DNA of 64,000 nucleotides from Ceratodon purpureus (Eukaryota > Streptophyta > Bryopsida > Pseudoditrichales > Ditrichaceae): assembly GCA_014871385.1 (NCBI GenBank), contig CM026432.1, positions 1,629,194-1,693,193 on the forward strand, written 5' to 3'. Each line of letters opens with the position of its first letter. The stretch's first letter is position 1. Made by a program: the position numbers and the translations under genes. The notes below the pieces were generated by a model that was not told the origin of the DNA, did not search any database, and saw nothing but the letters and a program-made list of their open reading frames with translations. Shown piece by piece: positions 26,301 to 39,109 of the stretch.

Positions 26301-27591
26301 TTAAAAAAAATTGTTTCCAAAATGTGCGATCCAAGGAGCTACCTTGTTGCCGTGCAGGTTTTCGAAGCGAAACCAGTGCTGAAGGAGTCTTTGCAAGCCG
26401 AAGTTGGACTTCCAATCAGGCCAGATGTCCCTCTGTTTGGTTTTATCGGTAGACTGGAAGAGCAGAAGGGCTCTGACATTTTGGCAGAAGCTGTCAAGGA
26501 TTTCTTGAAAGACGACGTCCAGCTTATCGTGCTGGTATTTGAGCACTATCCATTACCCTGATGTTCAAGGCTGCATGAGTAGATTTACCTACCAGTGAAT
26601 GATGTTTACTTTCGTCACTCTGCTTCTACTTTGCACCTCAGAATTATCCCTATGTCCGACCGTGTTCAGTAAAATATTCTTCGGTATACAGGGAACAGGC
26701 AAAAAGAACTTTGAGAAGCAGCTGGAGGAGCTGGACACCTTGTTCCCTGGCAAAGCTGTAGGCGTGGTGAAGTTCAACACTCCGTTGGCGCACATGATCA
26801 CAGCTGGGGCAGATTTTATGTTGGTTCCCAGTAGGTTTGAGCCATGTGGTCTTATCCAATTACACGCCATGCGTTACGGAACAGTAAGTGACCGTGCTCA
26901 CGTAGTACTTTTATCAGCATCTTAGATGCAAGGTTTACAACACATCTCAATTCTTGACGTTATCAAAGATACTACTGGAAATTTTTGGTATCAATTTGAA
27001 AGGATTAGCATGTCCATTTAATTATTTTCTTAAATCCTAAACCTGAGTAGGAAGCTTGTGAATAGTATAATTCACCTACTGAAAGATTATCTGACAATTT
27101 TCTACATTGTTGTTGTGGCACAGGTGCCTGTTGTAGCATCAACAGGAGGACTTGTCGACACAGTGCAAGAGGGCGTTACAGGGTTCCAAGTTGGCGAACC
27201 CTTCAACGTCGATGTAAGCCATGTCTCTTAACTACGTGCTAGAAAATGAACATCATGTTGAGTTAAATTGGTGTCATACTACCAACACTAAGCCATTAGA
27301 CTTATCCTTACATATGAATACTAATACTCACTTGAACTGTACCAGTGCGAGATGGTGGACCCAGAGGATGTCACGCGCCTCTCAGACACGGTGAAGAGGG
27401 CCATCAAGGTCTACGGAACACCCCAATTCAAGAAAATGATCAGAACCTGCATGGGCCAGGACTTATCCTGGAAGGGCCCAGCAAGAGTATGGGAGGATAC
27501 ACTGTTGGGATTGCAGGTGGAGGGCAGTGGCCCTGGGCAGGAGGGTGAAGAAATTGCTCCCAAAGCCAAGGCCAACGTTGCATCTCCTTGA
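23399..27591 (+). CDS. GBSSI: Granule-bound starch synthase I, plastid
   Basis: Twelve exons (23399-23743, 24393-24473, 24567-24665, 24874-24963, 25081-25144, 25425-25525, 25735-25844, 25963-26206, 26358-26534, 26692-26883, 27124-27213, 27346-27591) give 612 aa, close to the usual length. The enzyme extends amylose from ADP-glucose on the starch granule (GT5 family). The first about 75 residues form an Ala/Arg-rich transit peptide ending near VRCAA. The ADP-glucose motif KTGGL is at 99-103 in [44 protein letters not shown] and GRLEEQKG follow in order, then catalytic-region SRFEPCGL (Glu487), the second STGGL motif (507-511) and the C-terminal DLSWKGPA with EGEEIAP, all typical of GBSS rather than soluble synthases. 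The start is chosen at 23399 because the upstream in-frame codons look like leader. A 378-bp palindrome and a tandem repeat sit in its upstream region. Confidence 0.96.
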
Positions 27592-29681
27592 AACCGAACC
27601 ATAGCAACCTGGAGGGTTTACATCGGCTGGTTTGCATTGCCTCCAAATTCTGGCACCTCCTACCTTGATAGGCATGAGCTGATCTTGTTTGTAGGCTAGC
27701 CTTGGTTTTTCAAAGTTGAGATTTTTTGCTTGGATGGATTCAGAGTTGCCGAAGCTCTTCAAAGGCAGATGGAGAATGCGGGAGGTTCTTCACGAGACTG
27801 ATTCTGTTTAACAGGAAAGGTGGCGGTCAGTACCAGATTTGAGGGTAGAGCTTTAGTTCCTGCTTGTATAACATTATGAGAGGTCTGATCAGAAATGGAA
27901 AGAGTTATCACAGACTGGGAAGAGAATTTTGAATAATGGAATTGATCTTATTTTTGTGTTCATATGTGTCGTCTTTAGTGTTACCGTGTTTCAAAATCTT
28001 TTGCATTTTTGAAACTCATCTTAGAATGATTGATTTCTTATTCTCTTGTCGATGTGCCGAGTGTAACACAAACTGCTCTTGGGATTGCTTCAGTTCATTT
28101 GTGGCAGAAGTGCTAGGAAGTTCATGGATTATGGTCATATGTTGCTATGTGATGGTTAATATCATTTTGTGGAGGTAAACACGTTTCATTACGGTAAAGC
28201 GATTATTTTTTATGTTCGAATAGTGTCACTGCCTGTAGCGTTCCGGAATATGCTACCATTTTAGTCTTCTCGTGCGTGTCTGGACTGCGGCTGTAAACAC
28301 ATCTTCATCGGATATGTTGAGTGAGCGTCCAGCTGCCAAGGAGTTTCTTTCATAAAGCATCAGAGCAAACTCCATAGCCAAAAATAAGTTAATAAGTTCA
28401 AATTGGTCTTATATTGTCAAAAACTGCTCCAAATTTACAAAGCAAAAAGAATCCAAATCTATAGCTGCTTGTGCTATAAGAATACTCGTAAATTCTTAAC
28501 TACACCATAAATCGGTTTAATATCTTTACTAAAATTTATTACTCTGCTCTATTTGTATTAGACTTAATTCCACAAATTCCATTGAGTTCTTCCGTTGATA
28601 AAAGTACATGTTCTTCAAAGTTTTAAACAATTACTTGTATGAATCTTTACTTTTGTTGGGACAGCTGAAATGCATGATATTCATCAGCAAGATAATCTTC
28701 TCCAATATGGCACATTAAGGATATAATTGAGTTGTTTCAATTGTTAGATCACCTTTATCTGTGAATTTTAAAATTTCGGGCAGACACTTGTGATGTCAAT
28801 TTTAGATTTTCTTTTTTGATTTTTTTTGTGAATGTTTGCATTAACAACTTAGAGGGAATCTATTTTTTCAATCAAAAACTTCAAAAAATAACCAAAGTAG
28901 AATTTTGTATTTGGTAGGCAATTTGGGCAGGCATGCTAAATACATAATTACCTTTGAATTTTTTTCTATAAATACTTTCTGTCATCATCTTTGGGATTTC
29001 CAAAAAAAACTTCTTTCAATACAAGATGTTCATTCCACAAAATATCAAAGTTTTTTCACAGTTTCAGGCAGTATACTAAAAAAAATTCTTCTTTCCTTCC
29101 TTTCTTTTTTTCCTAAAAGTTAGAAAAGCTGTTTTTTAGGATTTTTCTTTTTTCACTTAAAGGATGGACATCAATCTTTACTTTGACCATTTGGATTGGA
29201 CCTTTATAAAATAATGGAATTTCTAGAAAATAAATATGAATTAGCATTGTTAAATGTTTTTAACTTAATGAAAATATTGTTTTCAACATGCTACACTTGT
29301 TTTTTGTATGTAATTTTTTTGGTAAAATTAGCTATCTTAGTCTTCTTTGTCATGCACCAAAACCCCCAAATCCATAATGCAAAAAACCTAAGAAAAAAAA
29401 AGTTAGAGATTGTCAAGTTAGTCAAAAATCATGTCAAAAAAGGTTGTTTATGAATTTCAATCGCTATAATCTTCTAATCTTTACGGTGGATTATGACTAA
29501 AGTTTTTGAGCTATCTATGACAATAATCTAGTTGAAGATGTTACTGTTAGATTAGTAAACAATAAGTTTTTAGTCATTTATGCTTTTTACATTGAAAATG
29601 GGAGTTTTGGAGCGTTTTTTGGTGAAACATAGTCAAGGAACTTTAGGGGTTAACTAAAGTTGACCAAAATGAGAAGAGGTG

Positions 29682-29735
<54 letters not shown>

Positions 29736-30635
29736 ATAGCAATTTGATGCATTTCTAACTACTCTTTACAATTATATCATTTTTGAAGCCAATTTTACTC
29801 TACTTGGAATTCAGTCAAGACAGTTATTATGAATGATTTTCAAAATCAATAAGAAATAGCCAAATACCAAAAAATCAGCCCTGTCGCTATATTTTGCCTA
29901 AGCATCACCAAGATATCAACAGGTTACTCCTTAGCATATTCGTCCCAGTAACACATGAACTGGTTCGAAGAAAACCTTGCCATAAGAAAAAAAACTGATT
30001 AAAAAATCATTAGACAACCGCGTTATAACCACTTTAGCCTCGAAAATATTACTAAACTTCTGACCACACCGCCGAGTGGACTTTGGTCTCCACTTGGTCG
30101 AGCATCTTTGCCTATTTATCATCAGTTGTCACCTGCTTGCAGAATCCCGCAATGTGCTACCATTTTGTCTATTAAAGCTCACGATCATGACATTGTACAG
30201 TTTTACTCCGCTGCAAGCCCGGCCCGTACATATTCCAGTTGCTGTCTTCGGCTCACCATGTGATGCTCGGGGGAACTTATGCAGATACTGTGGTACTCCA
30301 CTCATATACTCACTAACTATAAGGTGATCCTCTGAGTTGGTACTAGACCATGTTGCTTCAAGTAAGCGGGGAAGCGATCGGGAGTGCGAGAGTTGTACTG
30401 TCCACTTCTGTTTCGAAACTAGGTGGGAAGAGTGGAGGAACCAGGTTGAGGATGTGATTTGCTCCAAATCTTAAATTATTTTGGGGCAGTCTGATCTCCT
30501 GTCTAGACTTGAAAATATTTTTTCAGCGGTAACAAATTCTAGTCAACGTGGGTTTTCTTTCTTATCTGTACCAGAGGATCAGAGAACATAGAGCAAGCAA
30601 CGTGAGATTTGAGCAGCACTTGCGATCATAAGACA
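27592..30635. other. Intergenic region after GBSS
   Basis: The first few hundred bases are GBSS 3' UTR. About 28.4-29.7 kb is AT-rich with no supported gene. A 52-nt A-run lies at 29682-29733. The last 500 bp probably hold the promoter of the next gene. Confidence 0.5.
29682..29733. repeat. Poly(A) run of 52 nt
   Basis: An uninterrupted homopolymer in an intergenic AT-rich stretch. It could be the tail of an inserted retroposon, though I see no clear retroposon body or target duplication beside it. It could also be a simple-sequence expansion. Confidence 0.9.
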
Positions 30636-32084
30636 ATGAGTACTACTGAAGAAACGAGTATTAGAGTGGAGAATGAGGGGCAACTCCCTGCAAGTGCGGA
30701 GCCTTCGGATGTAAGTAGAATACTGCTGTTATGTTACTGTCATGTTCTTCTGCACCATCTTGTGCTCGGTTGTACTGACATCTAACATGTTTGAATACTT
30801 TTGATTCCAGGTGACAAAACAATGGAGGGGCGTCATACGTGCCGCAGTATTTGCCAAAAAACTCAAATCAACTATTGAGGAGCCGAAGCCAGATCGGGTT
30901 GCGCCAGATTCGCCAGATTCGCAGACAAGCCATGGGGTACTTTGAACTTTTGGCCTGTTTCAATTGAGAATGAATTTATAGAGAGTGTGAAATTGTTCCG
31001 TTTCAAAGAACTTACTATCGCAAATGACATGGTAGAATCGCGAGGGTATATTCTTTGTCATTCTGTCTTGATTCTTCTCGTCTAAGGTCCACCTTTGATT
31101 TTGTAATGGTGAATAAATATTGCAGGCACCAAGTTTACCACCTGTTATCAGGAATGGGGAAGGGCCAGAGGAAAGCACTGCGCAAACCAACGATCGGGGA
31201 ATTAATCTTGAATCGGTACCATTGCATAACTTGTCGACTTGATTTTGCATGCAAGCAGCAAGACTAAGATTTCTTTCGATTTGCTGACGAACCAACACAA
31301 TAACCACACAGAAATTGATTTGTGTAATATCTGTCAACAGTCTGAGAATATCAGTCTAATACCGTATCTCACCTGCACATTTATAGATATATGGAGTTGG
31401 TAATCTTTGAATCTGTTTGATTATGTGCAGGTTAAATACCTGAGAGTAGTGCACGCTGCTCTTGTTCAACAACTTAGTTCGTATGGCCTTGTTCTCACTC
31501 TGCTGGCTGCTGTTACATCTGTTGCAATTTTGCAACCTCCAGGGTCTTTTGACAAAGGATACATGCTTCCAGATAATCTCGTGGCATGTTTCCTGTGGTT
31601 TTCGTCTGTGTCATTTCTTCTTGCATGCACTGGTTTAATGGCTGTGATAGTTGGATCAGCAGCGCTGTTTCGACCGTGGTTTTTTCAAGAACTTCCTCCA
31701 CTAGGGTCACAACTGACACCAGATGCCTTTGGAAACGGAATAGTGTATGATGATATTAAAACATTAGGAGATATCATTCTAGATAATGTATTGAGAGTAA
31801 GGCGTCTGAGAATATACTTGGCTATGTCACTGGGATTTTGCATGGTGGCATTTGTGTGTGGTGCATTTGCCATCTTAGGACCTGAAAAACGTTATTTTTA
31901 CATGGCATTAGGAACCATCCTGGGAGGTGGTGGTTTGGTCTTGACAGTTGAGATTGGGTATACTCTCACAGGGCCAAACCACCCTCCAAGGTGGCTCCAC
32001 AGATGTGCAAAATCTCTCTATGGGAGAATCGATTCAGCTGGGATGAAACACACATCTTTTAGAGTAGAACAGGCCAAGTCGTGA
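30636..32084 (+). CDS. Four-pass membrane protein with PGG-like domain
   Basis: Four exons (30636-30710, 30811-30936, 31126-31215, 31431-32084) give 314 aa. Residues 1-97 are polar and probably disordered, with a short direct repeat (PDSPDS). From about 115 there are four hydrophobic segments: about 116-131, 146-172, 218-241 and 250-270. The first two with the loop QPPGSFDKGY between them resemble the PGG domain (PF13962) found at the C-terminus of plant ankyrin-repeat membrane proteins. There the first helix is followed by a Pro-Gly-Gly-type loop and then a second long helix. No ankyrin repeats are present. The C-terminus is basic. The location is probably plasma membrane or ER. Function is unknown, and the PGG assignment is by eye and moderate. 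Confidence 0.8.
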
Positions 32085-34258
32085 CCATGTCGAGATCCAA
32101 GTTAAGGGACACCATCCGCGTCGATTCTCCGTCACAGAATGGAACTGTTCTGTAGTGCTAGGGGCTTCATAGGATTGAAGGAAAGGGCCTATTGGGGCTG
32201 TGAAGCTCAATGTACAATTCATTTCTGGAAAAAATCAGCGAAATATATGTGTTTCAGAGCCACCAATCGTAGTCGTGCATTTTGCAGATTATCACATGTG
32301 CACAACCAAGTCATATACCATACGAGCAACATAAGAACCAGATCCCTTACCATGCAATTATGAATCCATCTAAAGTTCACTCTAATTGATACAATGTGAT
32401 TCCACAGCCATATAAGATAGCAGTGTCCATGTGCCAACTTTGAATCAATCCGATAGATTCAGCAAGCACCTGTAACTCAAAGAAGACCACCTGTATCACA
32501 TCCAAGCAGTTTCTCCTGCACATTCGACACCAATCACTTGTACTAATATCCAAGTAACCAAACCATCAACCGCAAAAATAAAAATAAAAATAAAAATAAA
32601 ATAGAAACACACCTAGAAACCGCAATGAAAGAATGATGTACTAGAGTGGCGTGTGCCCAAACCACTACGTGAAAAAAGCTAATGAGTTGTTACTCGAAAT
32701 AGTCCAACAGGAATGAAAGTGGTTCAGAACTTACAAGATCCAGGAGACCACAAGGAGGTGGAAAATGTCGCCAAATCATGTGGTTGCAACACACAATCAC
32801 TGCATACCGAAGAAAGAGTCTTGTAAACAAATACACTACACTGAAGCTAGTTTTACATGGGAGTGTTGGTCACAATTGATATGTGAGCAAGAAACATATG
32901 CCTCGAGATTTGAGGCTATGGCAGGGCCTCATACAAGAAGGTTCTTGCTCAATGTCATTGCTGCACCGGAGGCACATGATTGAGAGTGAAGGTCATTGGC
33001 ATAACATGCCATGCCTTACCTCGTTTATGACGTCTAGCTCTTCAATGCTCCTACCAAAACTCCACTCCCTCAATTCATTGTTCAATAAGGTAAGGGTGCT
33101 GAAAACCTACCGGTTGGTTCCAAAAACCGATCAATAGGCCGGTTAAAGGGTGAGGTCAGAGAAACTTGTCCAGCCTGTTCTCAGAAAGTCATTCCATGCC
33201 TAAAAAAATTGAGTGCTTCAAATTGCTGCACAAATGCTCTATTTTTAGAATCCAATCTCTCATAAATGTCTAGACTCTATGTTTGGTCGATGGCCACTCT
33301 ATGACTTCACATTCATAAATTCATATGAAATTATAGACTTACTCAAAAATTGTGTTTTTTTAGAAAGGAAATTTGCACTATCATCTAAATATTCTAAATT
33401 TGCCATAAGCTACACAAGTTTGCATACCATCTAAAAATTCTAAATTTTTTCCACCACTGTTCTAAGTAGGCACACTTGAAATTTGCTCGGTTTTCAAAAC
33501 CCTTACCTTAGAAGTTGATGTTGTAGGAAAAAATTGAGCACAATTAATGAATGAGACATTGATGTATCACCAACCAAATGCTAATTCCTAAAAATCCTTG
33601 TGTTTTAGAGAGCTTGAAACCTAAAAATTGCAATTTTCTACCTCTTTATGGTCCCGAGAGTATATACTAGAATTTTTTATTTTTTTTAGACTTTCAACCA
33701 CAAGTTGTACCTAAGCCTATTTGTAGTTATTTTGGGTATATTGCTTGAGAAGCATTGTCTCCATGGTGCAAAAGGGGGATTGAACATTATTACCCCAAAT
33801 ATTTTGTTCATATTTTTTTCCATGTGGATAATTAAGTTAACTACACTCATGCAAGATTTTATATACTCATTATGCTTTTTTGACCTGCTTGCAAATTATT
33901 TTCTAGAAATAGGTCTAAAAGCAACAATGTAATAAAACATGCATCATGTTGAATACATTTTGTTTAAGAAAAGAATGAACTGTGATTAGGTGTCTAAATG
34001 AGTTTGTGAATTGTAAAGAAAATACTTAAAAATTTCCTAAATCTCAAATTTTGACAAATTTTGAAAGAAAAAATTATAGAATTCTGAAAACTGTGAAGCT
34101 TTCTTCATTAAAACTTCAAAGATCAAAGGTATAGAATAAGTTGCTCATCAAATGCATGCAACATTGCATTAAATAAATCGAACTCCTACAAAGACAATCT
34201 CAGTTCTTTGAAAAATCCCATATATCAACCTAGCCTCCATAACGCTTCAAAATGACCA
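32085..34258. other. Intergenic, convergent gene ends
   Basis: The region lies between the PGG-like gene (+) and the phospholipase gene (-), so it carries both 3' ends. An (AAAAT)n run is at about 32575-32600. The frames at 32765-33137 and 33705-33932 are short and show no recognisable protein. Confidence 0.5.
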
Positions 34259-35739
34259 TTAGTGCCATTCTAAGACCAAGATTGAACACAAGATGGTAAA
34301 CAAAGCTTGGAAATTGAAGAGAGGAGATTCATGAGCTGCACTATTGCCGACTATGGTGGCTGCATCCATGGAAACCACAATCACACCTTCCACTTCAGTT
34401 GCCGAACAATTGGAGCCTGAAAATTGAGGCAAGTTGGCAGTTTTGAATTGTTCAACGCAATTCTTCAACGCGTTGTTGCATGTTTGGTTCACGTAGTTTT
34501 CTGTCCCCAGAAAATTGTGTATGAGTAAATATCCATAAAACCTAGATGGTTTAGTGGAAGCAAAGATGGTGAACAATGAAGTAGAAAGTGAGGAGAGGAA
34601 TGGAAACTACTTAAGATTGTGTAGCTTATGGCTAAATTGAGCATTTTGATCATTAAGTTTTGGCACACTAAAGCACAACCAATCTCATCCCATATGACTC
34701 AATGTCAAAATGGCTCACTACCACAGAACTGGGTTTTGTAAAAGAGGACACATTTAATTAAATCTGGACAGTCTAGAGTCTAGGATTAACAGCAGTAGAT
34801 GCAAAATGATTTCTTCTAGTAGTGATTCAACCCATTAAAATTAAGAACCAGCCATAATAACAATCATGTTTTTCTAGTGCTGACTAACTTCTTGAAAACT
34901 GAGGTTACACGTTACAAGAAAATTGTTTTGTTACGTTTGATAGTTGTTCAGAATGTTAGGTTGATTCTAAGGTTGCACCATTCACAACAAAATTGAAGAT
35001 GATGTTTTGAAACTAAGTTGAGTTTACTCAACCTTTCATATTCTAAAATTTACATTCTATCATTGAATCCGAACTTTCATAAATTTTATACTCAACACAC
35101 ACAAAGATTGATAATTTAATTGTGCTGGAATGACTTCAAACATGGCCCAAGTTTTTTTTGGGGGAGGTTGCTTACGGAGGTTGGAGCCGATGCAGTTGTC
35201 GTGCGTGAGACAGCAACTGTCGATTCCATCACAAGGTGCTTGACCCTCGCAACCTGAGTACCCTATCCCGCAATACTTTCCATACCTCAACCTAAGTGGG
35301 TCTGCATGCATGCATGCATCATAAGAGAGATTAAAATCCAACACGAAGATCGAAATTCGAATATGAAGGGGACGGAATTCTTGACTGTAAAGAGCAAGTT
35401 AAAATATGTAGTTACACAGGGCGCTGTGGAATTACCTGAACAGTGCTGAGACTCGCATGTACTACTACAGTCCTGCAAAATCACCTCAACAATCACATTA
35501 ATTCGCACAAGCTGATGGCACTTCCTCGATTGTTTAGTCCAATCTGGGCTTTCATGCAACAAATTTAAAGTATCTGAACGCCAAGAAACAATTTCCAGCA
35601 GTCGTACTACACGGAATGCTAAAAGGATCGTGTCAAGGGATCTTACGCTGAGTGTGGTGTTAACAATGAGGGCGATGGCCGGAGTTTGAATTGCTAGCAG
35701 CAACAGAACCACTACTACCATGATCTTGGTACTTGTCAT
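34259..35739 (-). CDS. Secretory phospholipase A2, plant type
   Basis: Minus-strand exons 35739-35647, 35472-35436, 35301-35176 and 34500-34259 join to 165 aa ending in TAA. sPLA2 hydrolyses the sn-2 acyl bond of phospholipids using Ca2+ and is secreted. Residues 1-24 are a clear signal peptide. The mature part has 12 cysteines (33, 37, 42, 54, 61, 67, 73, 74, 80, 93, 100, 117), the plant pattern for six disulfides. The calcium loop YGKYCGIGYSGC is at 50-61 and the active-site CCLTHDNC at 73-80, with the His77-Asp78 pair. The second exon is only 37 nt and encodes two of the three N-terminal cysteines. After the last core cysteine, about 48 further residues end in a hydrophobic stretch (QALFTILCSILVLEWH), longer than usual and like a GPI-anchor signal. 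The start is the ATG next to the hydrophobic core. Confidence 0.9.
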
Positions 35740-35750
35740 GATCAATTACA

Positions 35751-36004
35751 GTGAGCTGCCAATTGATAAGCAAAAGGAGATCGAAGCAGAGGAGTTCAAG
35801 TTAGCGACTCTTGTAAAGCTTGAAGCTGTAGTTGATTCCATTGAGGCTTTGATGGAGCTGGAGAGACTTAGCCTGCATGAGCGTCAGGTGTCAGTGCAAG
35901 TCATAGCTTATACACGTCGAGGATGCTGCTCAAAGTATTTCTGGAATCGCATTTCTCGTAAGAATTTTAGGGCTGGGTTGATCTACTCGGCGAAGTATCA
36001 GTGA
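35751..36004 (+). pseudogene. Coding-looking ORF or stray exon, 5' of the phospholipase
   Basis: A plus-strand frame opens right after an acceptor-like sequence (caattacag) and runs to a TGA at 36002-36004. It encodes a Glu/Leu-rich, probably helical segment (ELPIDKQKEIEAEEF, then EALMELERLSLHERQ) and a basic tail. The codon and residue pattern looks like real protein, but I do not recognise it and find no partner exons. The open frame also extends back across the phospholipase start codon on the opposite strand. It may be a displaced exon, a pseudogene fragment, or the end of an unannotated gene. Confidence 0.35.
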
Positions 36005-38980
36005 CACCTTCTGTACTTACATTCATGCAACCAACGACAACATAAAAGTGCATGACGTTGATGATTCACAGAGGATACACTAGGTACAACTTACTGTAGT
36101 TTGTGAGCCACCAGATTTCGCCAAGTGTAATCACCGCACTTATTTGAGGTAGACAATGGTGGATCCCTGTATTTTAGTGCTACGAGCTTTTTTAGGAGCC
36201 ACTCCCATTGGTTGGCTTTTTTTCTCCAAAACCCTGAAATTTTCAATTTGGACCCCCCAAGGCTATTTTTGGTAAATTTTATTTCAAAAATGGGGCCTGC
36301 AGCCCCAAATTAGTCTAAGAGGACACCCTTAGGAATTTTAAAATAAAAAACCAAAAAGTAAGGGCTCATCAACCCTGCCCCTCCGAAAAACGCTCGTAGC
36401 ACTAAATTACACTGATCCGACAATGGTATAATGTACTTTTAGAATATTACTTTTCTTTGGGGGAGGGGTAAATGAAAAAACTTCATTGTAGAAAGAAAAG
36501 TACAACCCTCATCGGAAGCTTTTAGAACATTACGAGCTCTAGTAAGGACTCTGAGGTATAGTTTTCACGTAGATGATGGTAAAATAAGCCCTCTCCAGCG
36601 CGTTGGAAGTGACATATGTGAGGGCCCACTCCGTGTGAGAGGACCATGCACGACATGTCTCTTCTGCGATGAAGTCATTCACAACCACGGTTATACCTAA
36701 GAGCTCCCTCGATAACTTATCCGCAATCATTTACGTCGCTATGTGGTGTTTTCCACATCCTGCCCGTGGGCAAAATTATTTTGGCATATGTCTCTCACTC
36801 CACCGTCTTGAGAGAGAGCGACACCAAGATACGAGCAAAGAGTGCTCATGTCGTTTACTTTTCGGCAAATTTTTTTTGACTTTTTTGAAATATTTCAACT
36901 TTTAGGGGGTCTTTCAGCTCTCAGATTGGCTCATAGTCCTTTGAAATTCTCATAAATGGATTCTATTACATGGTGGTTGAGATAGTAGGTGGCTCAAAAC
37001 CCACACAACACCACAAATCCCTCACTAGACCAACATGGGCTCAAAGTTGATTCCATGTGATACTCACAAGGAATACTCCATAAATTCCTTGTAATATCAC
37101 AAAAATCCCAGTTCCCAAAATTTGGTGTAGGCTTGCTGGCAACAGGCTCGGTCGAGAAGATGCTTGGTTGGGAGCAGGATTTGGATGGCCAATTTCCTAG
37201 GCAAGGGCCTAAGGGATTCTGAGGGTCAGTCGCCGGCAGAGTATTGTAGACCGCCGGATCTTGGCTCTGGATCTCGCACTACATGAGCGACACGTGGCGA
37301 GTGGGAATTGCCACTGAGGCAGCATCAGCACGTGTCATCCCGGAGCATTAGTAGTGGAATCTACCACAACAATAGTGGAGAATGGGGAATCAACCATAGA
37401 AAACCGTAATTTAAAAAAATAAAAAGGAAATTAATTACAGCCCATTTTTATGTCCCACACTTGGACCATCCACGGAACTAGGGACTGGAGATTAAGGTTG
37501 ATTCTCCTAAAACCATCCACTAACCAATCTAGCCTATTTTTGGCAATGCTAAATACAAAAAAAAATGAGTCACCACATTTGAAATAGGTTTTAATGAGCG
37601 AGTACTACAAAATGAAAACTAAAATATGGTTGGGAAATTGATCTTGAAGCTGTACAAATTTTTAACAAAGGTTACAATCACTTTTATAATCTACTAAAAA
37701 GAAATTGAATTTTCTGATCCAAATTTGTATTCACTCAATTATATAACTTTTATTATTTAACATCCACACATATAAAATAGATAGAGAGTACCATGCATTA
37801 ATATTGTACCATACCTCTTCTACAGTTAGCTATGACTCTAAATCCTTCCTAAGCCATATGTATATTAAGATGTCAATTTGTAACTACTACGATTCACTAC
37901 GATTCACTACGATTCCCTTATCTTCTTCATGACCTAGAAGGCATGTCCATGAGCACTTAATGGATGCTCTGCCTCTAACCACTTGGAACGAACCTGAAGT
38001 CTTGTTTTGTTGTGATGGTTCAAGTATATTAATTATGACTTCATCGGTGTTTTGTTCTACTTCATCATCAACATCTATTTCTTTACTAGCTTCACCATCA
38101 CGAAAAATCTTGGCAATATTACCTCTCTAATGACAATAATTTCTACCTTCAATGTGGAACTTAATGCTTGTTTACAATACATTAGACCATTAATTTGAGC
38201 CCATTGTCGACAAAACTTTGACTCACCCAACTTTATCATATGCTTTTGAACATCAAAATCAGCTAATTCATAAGCCACAATAGCATCCGCTCTTCTTAGA
38301 ATATGTACCTTCATGAATCAATGAAGAAGCATATGAATGGATTGGCAATCATTTCCTTGAAAAAATATTGGATTTAGAATTAATAGACACATAGAAGAAT
38401 ACTTTAGTAATTGAGGGTTTGTGGACGACCTACTAATTGGAATAAGTCATCATCATCCAATAAATTAATAACAAAAAACTCAACTTCATTCTTTAATATA
38501 ACAATCAAAATCATTTTTTATATTCAATTAATATTTTAGAATCACTGATTTTCAAAGATTAAAATGTAGAGGAAAAATAGTATTTAAAATCAATCAATCA
38601 AATATGATATAATTTTAGTACATATTTGAAATGCATAGAAAAATATTCTTTTGCTTTGTGAGTCAATAAATTGAATAAATGCATCTCTTGTGCATCACTT
38701 TCGGTAATAACATGATCCCATACTTTAAAATGCACACTGTTGAATATAACAAATGAGGTTTTTTTCAATTGTGACGAAAATTCTTTAGGCGTATTATCAT
38801 TCAAAAGTCCTTCAATTTTCCAATATTATTGTAAATAATTTTTGATGCTATCTTTCATTGATTTCATATTTCCATTTTTCCAACTGACAGAAATTGCTTT
38901 GAATTTTATTAAATCTTTGCATTCACATTGTATCAAAAATCTCTATAACTTTTCCAAGTTTTTAGCTTCTATTTTAACGC

Positions 38981-39109
38981 CATATACATTAAAATGACCA
39001 TTCTTCGTTATATTGGCCACCACACTATTCAAATAAAGTAGAAAAATGAACTAAAATCACACTATTTGAGCGGCCAATATAACGTAGAATGGCCATTTTA
39101 ATGTATATG
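38981..39109. repeat. Inverted-repeat element with 38-bp arms
   Basis: The left arm (38981-39018) and right arm (39072-39109) are reverse complements with about two mismatches, separated by 53 bp. Each arm runs from CATATACATTAAAATG to ATATTGGCC. Paired coordinates sum to 78090 throughout. It has the size and shape of a small non-autonomous DNA element (MITE), but I see no clear target-site duplication. Confidence 0.8.

Noticed and set aside
35305-35322. CATGCATGCATG run as RY elements
   Set aside because: It lies inside a PLA2 intron near the splice acceptor and is a simple repeat; a regulatory role is not supported.
36920-37050. LTR end of a retrotransposon
   Set aside because: The stretch resembles plant LTR sequence by eye, but I found no paired LTR, primer-binding site or polymerase nearby, so it is not called as an element.
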